This document shows, in pieces, positions 44,197 to 53,132 of a stretch of DNA of 64,000 bases. Origin of the DNA: Candidatus Nyctobacter psychrophilus (GTDB taxonomy: Bacteria; Vulcanimicrobiota; Vulcanimicrobiia; Vulcanimicrobiales; Vulcanimicrobiaceae). The notes beneath the pieces are model-generated. The model saw only the letters and a program-made list of their open reading frames with translations, searched no databases and was not told the origin of the DNA. Position 1 is the first letter of the stretch; each line of letters starts with the position of its first letter. A program made the position numbers and the translations under genes. Location: NCBI GenBank assembly GCA_014305025.1, contig JACRTY010000011.1, positions 62,001-126,000 on the forward strand. Direction: 5' to 3'.

Positions 44197-45432
44197 TTAG
44201 GCGATCACTTTGGTCAGATCCGCTGCTCCGACGCTCTTGTAAAAAGCGTTGTCGGTTTCGCTGATCTGGGGCGCCCACGTATCCACCTGCTTCCGGTTGA
44301 CGGGAAAGTGCACCGTCGGCCCGTACGCATTGGAATAGTCCGCGTCGCCAAAGGGCGCGAAATCGTCGCTCTCGCGGTGTGCAAGTACGGTATCGGCAAT
44401 TGCGTTCGCCGCATGAAGGGCAGCCGCGCGCACGCCGGCCGAGAGGCGGGCGTCCTCGGCGAACGTCTGGTACAACGCGATCGCCGGCCGGTCGGCGCGC
44501 CACGGCAGCCCGCTGCCGTCGGGGAAACGCACCATGCCGTCGATGGCTTTGCCATCTGCTCGAATCGCGGCGCGCGCGGAGGGGTCGGCCGACGCCGCAG
44601 CCGTCAGCGTGGAATCGAGACCCCGCACCGCGGCCGCGACGTCGGCCGCCTTCGTCGGGTCGAGATCGATCACGTCGAAGGCCGCCGCCGGCCCGAACGA
44701 GCCGATTCCGCCGGCGTCGTACGTTTCGTCCATCGTCGTATCGACCACGGCCTTGGCCATGGCGCGCGGATCGCCGAGGTGCGCAGCGATGTCGTGCGCC
44801 ACGCCCGATGGAACCCCGGGCGCCAGCATCGTTTCCGGCGAGGCGGCCAAATACTCGACGCCGGCGTGCGAAAGCGCCGATGAGAACCCGACGGTTGCCA
44901 TCAAGCATTGATTGGCAACCACGCCGTCGACTTTGCGCGTCGCATCTTCGGGATGTTCCTTGGCGTGCAGCGCGACGCCGTCGGCGATTGCGCCTGCGAT
45001 GTCGTCCTCGCGCATGATGCCTTCGGCACTGTGCGTCGACTGCAACCCGCCGCCGTCGCCGCCGCCGTGATCGACGAGATCGATCCACGTGGCTTTGGCG
45101 TTCGATCTCTCAGCGTCGTCGAGCACGCGGTCGACGAACTTCGTGAGTTCCGCACGCGCCGACATGTCGTGCGGCTCATCGACGGCAACGTGCTTCGAGA
45201 TCGCACCGCCGGCGATCGTATACGACTCGGTGCGTAGCACGTGCGCGGGTTCAAATCCGCGGCGCGCGGTCGTGTCTTCGACGGTGAACTCAATGCTCGA
45301 GTCATGCCGGCTGGTTTGCACCGCCTGCGCGATCGTCGCCGCCTGAATGTCGTCGAGGTTGTTGTCGCCGTCGCGATACAAGCCGAATTCGAGCGCGCGG
45401 GACGTGCGCTCGGTGGAAACGGAACCGACCAT
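44197..45432 (-). CDS. Clostripain-like (peptidase C11 / CD-clan) cysteine protease
   Basis: A 411-residue protein from ATG 45430-45432, which has GGAGG 8 bases upstream. The TTG one codon earlier is less likely. It carries the C11 dyad: His122 in WIDLVDHGGGDGGG and Cys176 in VVANQCLMATVGFS, followed by YLAASPETMLAPG as in clostripain relatives. The N-terminus (LEFGLYRDGDNNLDDIQ) matches the family's Y-x-x-x-D-N-N-L opening. There is no signal peptide, so it is probably intracellular or exported by another route. Clan CD enzymes cleave after basic residues in known cases. Confidence 0.75.
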   Translation of the reverse strand: MVGSVSTERTSRALEFGLYRDGDNNLDDIQAATIAQAVQTSRHDSSIEFTVEDTTARRGFEPAHVLRTESYTIAGGAISKHVAVDEPHDMSARAELTKFVDRVLDDAERSNAKATWIDLVDHGGGDGGGLQSTHSAEGIMREDDIAGAIADGVALHAKEHPEDATRKVDGVVANQCLMATVGFSSALSHAGVEYLAASPETMLAPGVPSGVAHDIAAHLGDPRAMAKAVVDTTMDETYDAGGIGSFGPAAAFDVIDLDPTKAADVAAAVRGLDSTLTAAASADPSARAAIRADGKAIDGMVRFPDGSGLPWRADRPAIALYQTFAEDARLSAGVRAAALHAANAIADTVLAHRESDDFAPFGDADYSNAYGPTVHFPVNRKQVDTWAPQISETDNAFYKSVGAADLTKVIA

Positions 45433-45434
45433 CA

Positions 45435-46486
45435 ATGGAGCCTCCGACGCAAAGTGTTTTCATCGCACATACTGCGACATGGGAGCCTGGCGGCAAGCCC
45501 CGCGGGAACGAACTTGTCGCGCGCCCGGGGGCCGCGCCCAACTACCATTTGACGCACCGCTTCGTGGTAGGCGGTGACGGCGGGTGGGACTATCTCACAT
45601 ACGATCCCGCCACAAAGCGCCTGTTCATTTCTCGCTCGACGCACGTCATGGTGACCGATCCGATGAGCGGTACGGTGGTCGGCGATATTCGCGATACACC
45701 AGGCGTGCATGGCATTGCGCTGGCGCCGGACCTGGGCAAGGGCTTCACGTCCAACGGCGCCGACGGCAGCGTCACCGTCTTCGATCTGCACTCGCTCAAA
45801 ACGACCGAGTCCTCCACACGGAGGCGAAGAATCCGGACGCCATCGTCTACGACCCTGCAGCAAAACGCGTTTGACGTTTAACGGCGGTGGTAACGATGCG
45901 ACGGTGATCGACGCGCAGAAGAACGCCGTGATCGCGACGATTTCCGCTCGGTGGACGCCCGGAGTTCGCCGTCGCGGACGGCAAAGGGATGGTCTACGAC
46001 AATATCGAGAGCACGAGTGAAATCGTCGCGATCGACGCACGCAAAGCGCAGATCGTCGCGCGCTGGCCGCTGGGGACGTGCATGAGCCCGTCCGGTCTCT
46101 CGATGGATCGCGTCAATCGGCGCCTGTTCACGGCTTGCGAGCGACAGCTGGGAGTCGTCGATGCGGACAACGGCAACATCATCGCCACGGTGCCGACGGG
46201 CGCCGGTACCGATGCGACGCGGTTTGATTCGCGGACGCAGTTGGCGTTTGCTTCCAACGGCCGCGACGGCACGTTGACCGTCGTGCGGGAGGAGTCGCCC
46301 AGTGTCTTCACGTTGGTGCAAAACACGAAGACGGAAAGCGGCGCTCGGACGATGGCGCTCGACCCCGGGACCGGCGACGTGTTCCTCGTGACGGCACAGC
46401 GCCGAATCAACCCAGCCGCGACCACGCCGCGCGAGCGCTACCAGGTTGTCCCCGGGACCTTCGCAGTGCTCGTGATGGAGCCGTAG
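45435..46486 (+). pseudogene. YncE/YVTN-type beta-propeller protein, broken by three single-base indels
   Basis: Joining three frames restores a continuous beta-propeller: YHLTHRFVVGGDGGWDYLTY, FDLHSLKTT, then VLHTEAKNPDAIVYDPAAKR, then TFNGGGNDATVIDAQKNAVI, then PEFAVADGKGMVYDN and on to the end at 46486. The required corrections are one missing base near 45811 (ACCGA/GTCC), one missing T in GTTTG near 45872, and one extra T in ATTTCCG near 45942. The 5' end is also abnormal: no signal peptide, and the first codons overlap the promoter/Shine-Dalgarno of the divergent C11 peptidase. So it is either a recent pseudogene or an assembly-error cluster. Confidence 0.75.
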
Positions 46487-46597
46487 TCGCTCGGGCCGCC
46501 CTCATCATACTCTCAGATGACCACCAGCGTATGCCCAACTGGGGCGCATACGATGAGCGTATCGACGGTGCCACGACGTGCACCAAGGAGTACGCTC

Positions 46598-47014
46598 ATG
46601 AAACTACCGATGGTCCTAACCGCCGCCGCGTTGACGGCTACCATGGGACTGACGACGCTCGCTCCGGCGAAGGCCGACGGCGCGGCTTCGACGCGAAACA
46701 TCATCCTCGGAGCCGCGGCGCTGGCCGCCGGTATCGCGATCGAGAGTAACGTCGCGCACAAGAACCGGCTGGCCACGACGGTCCAAGGGTACCTTCCCGA
46801 CGGCGGCGTCGTGTATGGGGACGGACGCATCGTCGAGCCCGACGGCCAGACGTACTATCCCGGCAACAATGGGCAGCGAGTCGCGTGCAATGGCCAATAT
46901 TGCTCGATCAGCAACACCGGCAACGGTTACGGCGGTCAGTACGCAAACAATCAAAGCGGCTACGGCTACGGCGGCGGTTATCAGGGGTACGCCCGCCACC
47001 GCCGCAACGGCTGA
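46598..47014 (+). CDS. Small secreted Gly/Tyr/Asn-rich protein
   Basis: A 138-residue protein. ATG 46598 follows AAGGAG by 7 bases. A signal peptide (MKLPMVLTAAALTATMGLT, cleavage near PAKADG) is followed by a short hydrophobic helix (NIILGAAALAAGIAIESNV), a segment YLPDGGVVYGDGRIVEPDGQ, and a repetitive tail (GNGYGGQYANNQSGYGYGG). No family recognised; composition resembles low-complexity surface or matrix proteins. The upstream codons back to 46517 were excluded for lack of a ribosome site. Confidence 0.65.
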   Translation: MKLPMVLTAAALTATMGLTTLAPAKADGAASTRNIILGAAALAAGIAIESNVAHKNRLATTVQGYLPDGGVVYGDGRIVEPDGQTYYPGNNGQRVACNGQYCSISNTGNGYGGQYANNQSGYGYGGGYQGYARHRRNG

Positions 47015-47048
47015 ACCGGCCTCACGGATTCAGCCGGCTCCCCATCCA

Positions 47049-47921
47049 CTATCCCGCGGGGGCCGGCGTCGCCGCGCATGCCGGCAAAACCGTATGGCCG
47101 GTCTGCGGATTGGTATAGTGCAACGCCAGTTGCACGGCTTTGGGGGCCGAGGCGACATCGGTGCCGGGAGGCGGCAATTGAATGGGAATCTCATGCTCCC
47201 CGTTGTTCAGCGTCGTCACCTCGTCGTGCGTGAACGGATTGAGCTTTTCCGCCGGATATAAGAACGGATACGGAAAAGCGCCGACTTCGACCCGGCCGTC
47301 ACCGAAGATGATTTTTGCCAGCACGGTCTGCACGACGGTGCCGTCTGACCGATAGTTGACCGGGCCCGGAAGCAAGTAGATCTCGCCACACGGCCCCGCG
47401 TCGACCGCACCGCCATTGCCCGTCCCGGAACCGCCGCTGCCGCTGCCGGTTCCGCCCAGGCCGCCGGTACCGTTTCCCGCACCGGCGCCGGTTCCCGTGC
47501 CGCCGTTCTGTTGACCGGCCTGCGTGCCTTCGGCCAAGGACCGCGGTGCGGAAACGGCGCGCAAGCGCGGCGGAACGATGGCGACGTGAAGCCGCGCGGC
47601 GGCTCCTCCCAGCCGGCGCTGCGGCGTGGCGGCAGCCTTGGGAGCGGGATGGTGAACCGATGCGTGCGGCGCGAGCGTCGGATGCGTGACACTGGGCATC
47701 GGCCGTGGCGTCGGCGGCGGCGTCGGGCGCGGCGTCGGCGGCGTACGCCGGACGATCGAAATCGTCTGAACCGCAACCCGCTCCGGCGGCGGAGGCGGCG
47801 TCGGACTGGGGATGAACGCCGTTGCGACCACGTGAATGAGGAGCGCGATACCGAGGGCGATCGCGAGCCGGCGCGGATACGCGCGCGGTTCCCGCGTTTC
47901 GTCCCGCGCTTTTGACTCCAT
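47049..47921 (-). CDS. TonB-like energy transducer / Pro-rich periplasmic protein
   Basis: A 290-residue protein. A single N-terminal transmembrane helix (LAIALGIALLIHVVATAFI) follows a basic tail, then a Pro-rich spacer (TPRPTPPPTPRPMP), a Gly/Ser/Thr-rich linker, and a folded C-terminal region of about 115 residues. That region contains the TonB_C-like strand-helix-strand VNYRSDGTVVQTVLAKIIFG. This architecture suits coupling to the TonB-dependent receptor, but ExbB/ExbD are not nearby. The start is ATG 47919-47921; GTG one codon earlier is possible. Confidence 0.6.
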   Translation of the reverse strand: MESKARDETREPRAYPRRLAIALGIALLIHVVATAFIPSPTPPPPPERVAVQTISIVRRTPPTPRPTPPPTPRPMPSVTHPTLAPHASVHHPAPKAAATPQRRLGGAAARLHVAIVPPRLRAVSAPRSLAEGTQAGQQNGGTGTGAGAGNGTGGLGGTGSGSGGSGTGNGGAVDAGPCGEIYLLPGPVNYRSDGTVVQTVLAKIIFGDGRVEVGAFPYPFLYPAEKLNPFTHDEVTTLNNGEHEIPIQLPPPGTDVASAPKAVQLALHYTNPQTGHTVLPACAATPAPAG

Positions 47922-47985
47922 CACGAAGAAACGTTCACGCTACGCGGGCCGTTCCTTGCGCCCAAACCAACAGGGTCGGGTCGGG

Positions 47986-48519
47986 GTGGACCGAACGGCG
48001 GCGTACGTGGCACTCGAATCGCTGATTCGCACGATCCCGGATTTTCCGCTGCCTGGAATATTGTTTCGCGATATTACACCACTGTTGAAAGACCCATCCG
48101 GGTTTCGTGAAGCGGTCGACCTCTTCGTGCACCGCTTCGAGGGTGAGCCGATCGATCGGGTGGTCGCGATCGAAGCCCGCGGCTACATGCTCGGAGCGCC
48201 GCTGGCCTATCGCCTCGGCGCCGGATTCGTACCGGTCCGCAAGCCCGGCAAGCTGCCGGGGACCAAACACGTGGAGTCCTACACGCTCGAGTACGGTACC
48301 AATTCGCTCGAAATCCACGACGACGCGGTGGGACACGGCGAGCGGGTCGTCGTGGTCGACGACCTGCTGGCGACCGGCGGGACCGCCGCAGCGACGGGGC
48401 GGCTGTTGGAGCGGCTCGGAGCCCGTATCGTCGGCTTTGCCTTTTTGATCGAGCTGACGGAGTTGGGCGGCCGAAGCTTGCTGCGCGGACACGATATTAC
48501 GGCATTCGTCCGGTATTGA
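47986..48519 (+). CDS. apt: Adenine phosphoribosyltransferase
   Basis: A 177-residue APRT. LESLIRTIPDFPLPGILFRDITPLL is the family N-terminus. Then come VVAIEARGYMLGAPLAYRLG, the PRPP-binding motif VVVVDDLLATGGTAAAT, and FLIELTELGGRSLL. It salvages adenine to AMP. GTG 47986 has GGGTCGGG just upstream; GTG 48007 would give a more minimal N-terminus and cannot be excluded. It lies 67 bases before rel, the usual apt-relA neighbourhood. Confidence 0.92.
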   Translation: MDRTAAYVALESLIRTIPDFPLPGILFRDITPLLKDPSGFREAVDLFVHRFEGEPIDRVVAIEARGYMLGAPLAYRLGAGFVPVRKPGKLPGTKHVESYTLEYGTNSLEIHDDAVGHGERVVVVDDLLATGGTAAATGRLLERLGARIVGFAFLIELTELGGRSLLRGHDITAFVRY

Positions 48520-48586
48520 CGCTTTTTCAAGAACGGGCGTGATGCTCGACACGTTGGCGGGCGGTGTGGCATCATAGAGTCAGCCG

Positions 48587-50758
48587 ATGCCGATCCCGCA
48601 GCTTGACGAACTGATCGCCAAAGTCCAGTCGTACGATACGACCTTGGAAGGGGATTGGCTGCGCGCGATCTACGACCTCGCGCACGCCGCTCACGGCGAA
48701 CAGCGCCGTGCATCGGGCGAAGACTACATCGAACATCCGCTCGCGGTCGCCCACTATCTGGCCGACTTGGAGATGGACCGCGCCACGATCGCGGCGTCGA
48801 TCTTGCACGACGTGGTCGAAGATACGTCGGTTACGAGCGAGGAAGTTTCGTCCCGCTTTGGCCCTGAGATCGCGCAATTGGTCGAAGGCGTCACCAAACT
48901 GACGCGCATTCCCTACCAGTCCAAGGAAGACGCGCAAGTCGAGAATTTGCGCAAGATGTTTTTGGCGATGGCCAAAGACATTCGGGTCATCATCATCAAA
49001 CTTGCCGACCGTCTGCACAATATGCGGACGTTGCAGAGTCTGCCGCCGGCGAAGCAGCAAACGATCGCGCGTGAAACGATCGAAATCTATACGCCGATCG
49101 CTCATCGCCTGGGCATCTGGAAGATCAAGTGGGATCTCGAAGATCTCGCGCTGCGCTACCTCGATCCCGAGGCCTACCGCGACATCGCCGAACGGGTGGC
49201 GAAAACACGCGTGGCCCGAGAAGAAGCGGTCACCGAAGTCGTCGGCCTGCTGCGCGGACAGTTCGAGAAACTCGGCATCGCGGCCGAGGTGATGGGGCGC
49301 CCCAAGCACTTTTATTCGATCTACGCGAAGATGAAAAAAGGTCGTGACTTCGCGACGATCTACGATCTGACGGCGGTGCGCGTCATCGTCGAGACGGTCA
49401 AGGACTGTTACGCTACCCTCGGCGTCGTGCACTCGGTGTGGAAGCCGTTGCCGGGACGCTTCAAAGACTACATCGCGATGCCCAAGCCCAACATGTACCA
49501 GTCGCTGCACACGACGGTCGTGGGCCCCGGCGGCGACCCGCTGGAAATCCAAATACGGACGCTCGAGATGCACCGCACGAGCGAGTACGGCATCGCCGCG
49601 CACTGGCGCTACAAAGAGGGCGGCAAAGCTGACGCCTTCGAGAACAAACTGACCTGGCTGCGCTCGTTGCTGGAGTGGCAGAACGACATGCGCGACTCGC
49701 GCGCGTTCATGGAAAACCTGAAGCTCGATCTCTTCGAGAACCAGGTCTTCATCTTTTCGCCCAAAGGCGACGTGTACTCACTATCCGCATCGGCGACGCC
49801 GCTCGACTTCGCCTATCAAGTGCACACGGACGTCGGTAACCACTGCGTCGGCGCCAAAGTCAACGGCAAGATCGTACCGCTTGACTACCAGATGAAGAAC
49901 GGCGACATCTGCGAGGTGCTCGTCAACAAGAGCGCGCGGCCGTCGCTGGACTGGCTGACGATCGCCCACACCTCGAGCGCCAAACACAAGATCAAGCAAT
50001 GGTTCCGCAAAGAACGCAAGCACGAGAACGTGGCGATCGGGCAAGAAGCGGTTGAACGCGAACTCACCCGCGCCCACATGCGTCCCGATCTCGCGCAAGG
50101 CGACACGATCGAACGCATCGCCAAACGGATGAACTACACGAGTGCGGCCGATCTGTTCGCTGCGATCGGCTTTGGGGATGCGTCGGCGCCGTCGGTCGTC
50201 ACGCGGCTGCGCGAGGAATCGAAGGGTTCCAACCTGATCGACCTGGCCGCCATGAAGCGGATGCCCGCCCCCTCCCGCCGCCCCGCCCGTAGCTCGAACG
50301 GCATTCGCATCGCCGACGTCGACGACGTGCTCGTGCGTCTCTCCAAGTGTTGCAGTCCGGTCCCCGGCGACCCCATCATGGGGTACGTTACGATCGGCAA
50401 GGGCGTCTCCGTGCATCGTGGCGACTGTCCGAACGTGGCCTACATGTCCGCCACGCCGGAACGCATCCTGCAGGCGTCGTGGATCAACATGGCCGAATCG
50501 ACGCACGCGGTCGACGTCGAGGTCGATGCGCTCGATCGCGCCGGGCTGCTGCAAGATGTGATGGGCGTGTGCGCCGAGTATAAGACCAACGCGTCTTCGG
50601 TGACGGCTCGGGTCAAACGCGACAGCGCGCTGATCAGTCTGACCTTGCAGATCAACGATCTAGCGCATCTGCACCGCGTCCTCGAGAAGCTGCGCACGTT
50701 GCGCGACGTGCGTAACGTCTACCGGGTCACCAAGCGCGAAGCCCGCGCCAGCGGTTAA
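48587..50758 (+). CDS. rel: Bifunctional (p)ppGpp synthetase/hydrolase, RelA/SpoT family
   Basis: A 723-residue long RSH protein. The HD hydrolase domain has HPLAVAHYLADLEMD, SILHDVVEDT and LADRLHNMRTLQSL, so both the HD and the ED motifs are intact. The synthetase domain has IYAKMKKGRDFATIYDLTAV and KPNMYQSLHTTVVGP. A TGS domain (VFIFSPKGDVYSLSASATPL), a Cys-containing helical region (RLSKCCSPVPGDPIMGYVT) and a C-terminal ACT domain follow. It should make and degrade (p)ppGpp. Confidence 0.95.
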   Translation: MPIPQLDELIAKVQSYDTTLEGDWLRAIYDLAHAAHGEQRRASGEDYIEHPLAVAHYLADLEMDRATIAASILHDVVEDTSVTSEEVSSRFGPEIAQLVEGVTKLTRIPYQSKEDAQVENLRKMFLAMAKDIRVIIIKLADRLHNMRTLQSLPPAKQQTIARETIEIYTPIAHRLGIWKIKWDLEDLALRYLDPEAYRDIAERVAKTRVAREEAVTEVVGLLRGQFEKLGIAAEVMGRPKHFYSIYAKMKKGRDFATIYDLTAVRVIVETVKDCYATLGVVHSVWKPLPGRFKDYIAMPKPNMYQSLHTTVVGPGGDPLEIQIRTLEMHRTSEYGIAAHWRYKEGGKADAFENKLTWLRSLLEWQNDMRDSRAFMENLKLDLFENQVFIFSPKGDVYSLSASATPLDFAYQVHTDVGNHCVGAKVNGKIVPLDYQMKNGDICEVLVNKSARPSLDWLTIAHTSSAKHKIKQWFRKERKHENVAIGQEAVERELTRAHMRPDLAQGDTIERIAKRMNYTSAADLFAAIGFGDASAPSVVTRLREESKGSNLIDLAAMKRMPAPSRRPARSSNGIRIADVDDVLVRLSKCCSPVPGDPIMGYVTIGKGVSVHRGDCPNVAYMSATPERILQASWINMAESTHAVDVEVDALDRAGLLQDVMGVCAEYKTNASSVTARVKRDSALISLTLQINDLAHLHRVLEKLRTLRDVRNVYRVTKREARASG

Positions 50759-50778
50759 GCCGTCGAAGGAGTCTTGTG

Positions 50779-51429
50779 ATGTGGAAAACGTTGCGCGTTG
50801 CCGGCTGTGTGGCGGTATGTTTGCTTCCCGTCGCGGCTGCAGCCGACGAGGCTCCGACGTATCACGGCCCGCAAAACGCGGCCGAGACGGCCTTCGTCCG
50901 GTCGATTCAAGCCGACCTGAACAAGCGTTTTCCGACGGCGCGCGATGCCGAGCGCGCCGGCTACGTCCGGTATACGAACGAGGACGACACGGGCGCCATC
51001 AGCTATGCCAACGGGCAGTGGCAGTCCGCCGATATCCGGCATCCGAGCCAACTCTGGTACGACACGCACGGGAAGCTGCTCGGCGCCGACTTCTCCGTAT
51101 TGAAGGCGAGTAACACGCGTCCACGGCGTTGGGGCATCAACCCGGGACGCTGGTACGAGTTCGACGGTCACATCCATTATGTGGCGCGCAACCCTCGCAC
51201 GGGAAAGCTAACCTACGACAAGTATGTGATGGATCCGCAGTTCGTAGCCGCCGGCGGTAACCTGCGCCATCCTTCGCCCGAAACGCTCGTTACGATGCAC
51301 AAAGTCGCGCGAGCCAACGAAGTCGCAACGATCTTCAACTTTCCGAGCCTGTACGACCTCATCGTCTGGGTTAGGCCAAACCCGAGCGGCGCCTTTGCGG
51401 AGAAGAATCCACTCGTAAAGCGCACGTAG
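50779..51429 (+). CDS. Conserved hypothetical secreted protein
   Basis: A 216-residue protein. ATG 50779 follows AAGGAG by 7 bases. A signal peptide (MWKTLRVAGCVAVCLLPVAA, cleavage near AADEA) precedes a mature region of about 195 residues containing FPTARDAERAGYVRYTNEDD, HPSQLWYDTHGKLLGADFSV, GINPGRWYEFDGHIHYVARN and ATIFNFPSLYDLIVWVRPNP. I do not recognise a characterised family. It may be co-transcribed with rel (20-base gap), but the strong ribosome site allows independent expression. Confidence 0.65.
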   Translation: MWKTLRVAGCVAVCLLPVAAAADEAPTYHGPQNAAETAFVRSIQADLNKRFPTARDAERAGYVRYTNEDDTGAISYANGQWQSADIRHPSQLWYDTHGKLLGADFSVLKASNTRPRRWGINPGRWYEFDGHIHYVARNPRTGKLTYDKYVMDPQFVAAGGNLRHPSPETLVTMHKVARANEVATIFNFPSLYDLIVWVRPNPSGAFAEKNPLVKRT

Positions 51430-51602
51430 CGTTGAGGCGGGAACGTGCGCATCGCAAAGCGACCGCAGCGAAGGTATCGGCTCGTGCGTCGCGAGGGTCC
51501 ATGAAGGCTGCCCTCTTTCTGGCGCTTGCCCATCGCACTACCATTGTCGGGGTGCGGTGGCGACGCTTCTTCAGCGAATGAAATGGAACAGACCTCGACT
51601 TG

Positions 51603-51806
51603 TCACTGCCTCTCCGCTGGTGTATAGCCGGCCATCGATGACGTGTAGGTGACGAGATCCGCCGTCCAGCCGGCGCTCCGGAGCGCATCGCGCACGTAGA
51701 GCGCCGTGACCACTATATCATGTTCGAGCAGCCCGATCTCTTCATTCGGGCCATACGCAACGTCGTCGACGCCGTTCGTCACGGCGCCGTTCGCGTTCGC
51801 TGACAA
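51603..51806 (-). CDS. Possible small or fragmentary hypothetical protein
   Basis: A 67-codon open frame from TTG 51806 directly after an in-frame stop, ending TAERQ-type C-terminus; an internal stretch (EEIGLLEHDIVVTALYVRDAL) looks protein-like. No Shine-Dalgarno is visible and no family is recognised, so it may be the remnant of a longer gene. The surrounding bases 51430-51602 and 51807-51857 hold nothing else that I can support. Confidence 0.25.
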   Translation of the reverse strand: MSANANGAVTNGVDDVAYGPNEEIGLLEHDIVVTALYVRDALRSAGWTADLVTYTSSMAGYTPAERQ

Positions 51807-51857
51807 TCAGACGCGGCGCGCGCTTTATCGCGTCGCGGCCCAGGATGCGGGTTTCCG

Positions 51858-52136
51858 TCAGTGGCCGAGGGACGACTTGTGCTCCGCGAACTCCCCACGG
51901 AACGAGCGTAGTTCCGTCTCGACGCCTTCAACGCGGTTCTCTAGATTGCCGAGCCGCCGCTCGACGCGGCCGAACCCCGAGCGCATTTCAGCGCGAAGTC
52001 CCGCTGTTTCGTTTCGAAGTTCCGCCGTTTCGTTCCGAAGTTCTGCCCGAAGCTCCGCCGTGTCGTTCCGGCCGGCGGCCACCTCGACGGCGAGGACGTC
52101 GAGGATTTTGCGAATCGCCGTCATCTGGTCTTCCAC
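51858..52136 (-). CDS. Coiled-coil protein with 7-residue repeats
   Basis: A 92-residue protein from GTG 52134-52136 (AAAGGA 6 bases upstream). After a short helix (MTAIRKILDVLAVEVAAG) come tandem heptads of the type N-x-T-A-E-L-R (about residues 28-48), encoded by near-identical 21-bp DNA repeats around 52000-52065. A second coiled-coil stretch follows (RSGFGRVERRLGNLENRVEG). It is probably an elongated oligomer; similar small proteins often accompany toxin, nuclease or phage-derived modules, but no partner is evident. Confidence 0.5.
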   Translation of the reverse strand: MEDQMTAIRKILDVLAVEVAAGRNDTAELRAELRNETAELRNETAGLRAEMRSGFGRVERRLGNLENRVEGVETELRSFRGEFAEHKSSLGH

Positions 52137-52173
52137 AAATCGTCCTTTGAACGGTAATATGCAACAGAACGCG

Positions 52174-52665
52174 TTAAGCACCGCCGTCGCTACCCGCAAC
52201 CCGGTCCTCGTAGAAGTGGTATACGGCTGTGATCCGGTCTTGCGGGATTCCTTTTCGCTGTTCGATGGCCAGCGGGTGCTCAGTGGGCTCAAGTTCCACC
52301 CACGGGCGAAGTCCGATCGCTCGCGTGTGGACCCACGATTTTAGCGCGAAGGTCGGCGGCTCATACGTTGGCAACGTGCTGGAAACATAACCGAAGGCCG
52401 GTTCTTGGTTCTCCCTCTCACGGCTGTCCCACAATCTCTGCATCCGGTCGTAAGACTCATGGCTCAGCGAGATCCAGCAAGTCCAGAGGAAGTGCTCCTC
52501 GGGTCGGCCGCTCACTGGTAATTCGATGTTCGCTAGAATGAAGCGGTCGTCGGCCGCGCAGACGAGTTCTCCGCGACGCTCAAAGCGCACGTCGCCCACA
52601 GCATAAGTATAGTCGGGAAAATCCAACCGTAACCCATCGGTATATCGGAGTGCGACGCGTGACAT
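52174..52665 (-). CDS. DUF2199-domain protein
   Basis: A 163-residue protein matching DUF2199: DRFILANIELPVSGRPEEHF, WISLSHESYDRMQRLWD, FGYVSSTLPTYEPPTFALKS, VHTRAIGLRPWVELEPTEHP, LAIEQRKGIPQDRI. The usual N-terminal Cys-rich segment of DUF2199 proteins is absent here (it starts MSRVALRYTDGLRLDF), so it is a shortened version. Function of the family is unknown. It lies 37 bases upstream of the coiled-coil gene on the same strand. Confidence 0.65.
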   Translation of the reverse strand: MSRVALRYTDGLRLDFPDYTYAVGDVRFERRGELVCAADDRFILANIELPVSGRPEEHFLWTCWISLSHESYDRMQRLWDSRERENQEPAFGYVSSTLPTYEPPTFALKSWVHTRAIGLRPWVELEPTEHPLAIEQRKGIPQDRITAVYHFYEDRVAGSDGGA

Positions 52666-52701
52666 ACGCTGCAGACGAAGGTCGTCATGGCTCCAATGTC
52701 C

Positions 52702-52824
52702 TCAAGACAGGGCCCGTTCCCCGGACAACAGCGCCCGAAGTCGGACCAGTCCGTCCTCCATTTCAGCGGCGCTCAACCGGCCTCTGCGATAACGAAGAAC
52801 CGCTCGACGCCGTGACCCCGCCAT
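52702..52824 (-). CDS. Very small hypothetical protein
   Basis: A 40-residue frame (ATG 52822-52824 to TGA 52702-52704): MAGSRRRAVLRYRRGRLSAA followed by EMEDGLVRLRALLSGERALS. The composition (basic helix then amphipathic helix) and codon use are plausible for a real gene. There is no clear ribosome binding site and no recognised family. Confidence 0.3.
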   Translation of the reverse strand: MAGSRRRAVLRYRRGRLSAAEMEDGLVRLRALLSGERALS

Positions 52825-52910
52825 GTTAGATTCTGGGCGTTCCGCCGTCGCCGTTGCACCGCTGAGTTGATTTCACGGAGACCACTTCTTCTCAGGTGAA
52901 TGGCGTATCC

Positions 52911-53108
52911 TTAATGGCGCAGCCACACGGAAACGATGATGGTCACCCAGGCGGTCGCCATGAGACCGCCGAGCCACCGAATGGACGCGCGGATCTCCCC
53001 TAGATGAACGTCCACGGAGGCAAAGCGGGAATCGATCGACGTCAGTCGATCGGCGATCTGCTCGAAGGCTCCCTCGAGCCGAGAAACCCGCGATTCTAAC
53101 GCGTGCAT
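52911..53108 (-). CDS. Small coiled-coil plus transmembrane protein
   Basis: A 65-residue protein: residues 1-40 form a heptad-patterned helix (LESRVSRLEGAFEQIADRL, SIDSRFASVDVHLGEIRASI), and residues about 45-62 form a transmembrane helix (LGGLMATAWVTIIVSVWL). The layout resembles XhlA-like hemolysin accessory proteins and other small phage-type coiled-coil membrane proteins. It is 24 bases downstream of the ssb stop on the same strand. Confidence 0.5.
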   Translation of the reverse strand: MHALESRVSRLEGAFEQIADRLTSIDSRFASVDVHLGEIRASIRWLGGLMATAWVTIIVSVWLRH

Positions 53109-53132
53109 AGGCTGGATGAAAAGGCACTGCGC

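Noticed and set aside
45241-45265. A tRNA T-arm-like sequence (GCGGGTTCAAATCCGCGG)
   Set aside because: Stem pairing has a G-G clash, there is no acceptor, D or anticodon arm around it, and it lies inside the conserved C11 peptidase coding region.
52174-52292. Longer start for the coiled-coil protein (ATG at 52292)
   Set aside because: It would overlap the DUF2199 gene by about 119 bases, while GTG 52136 has a ribosome site and avoids the overlap.
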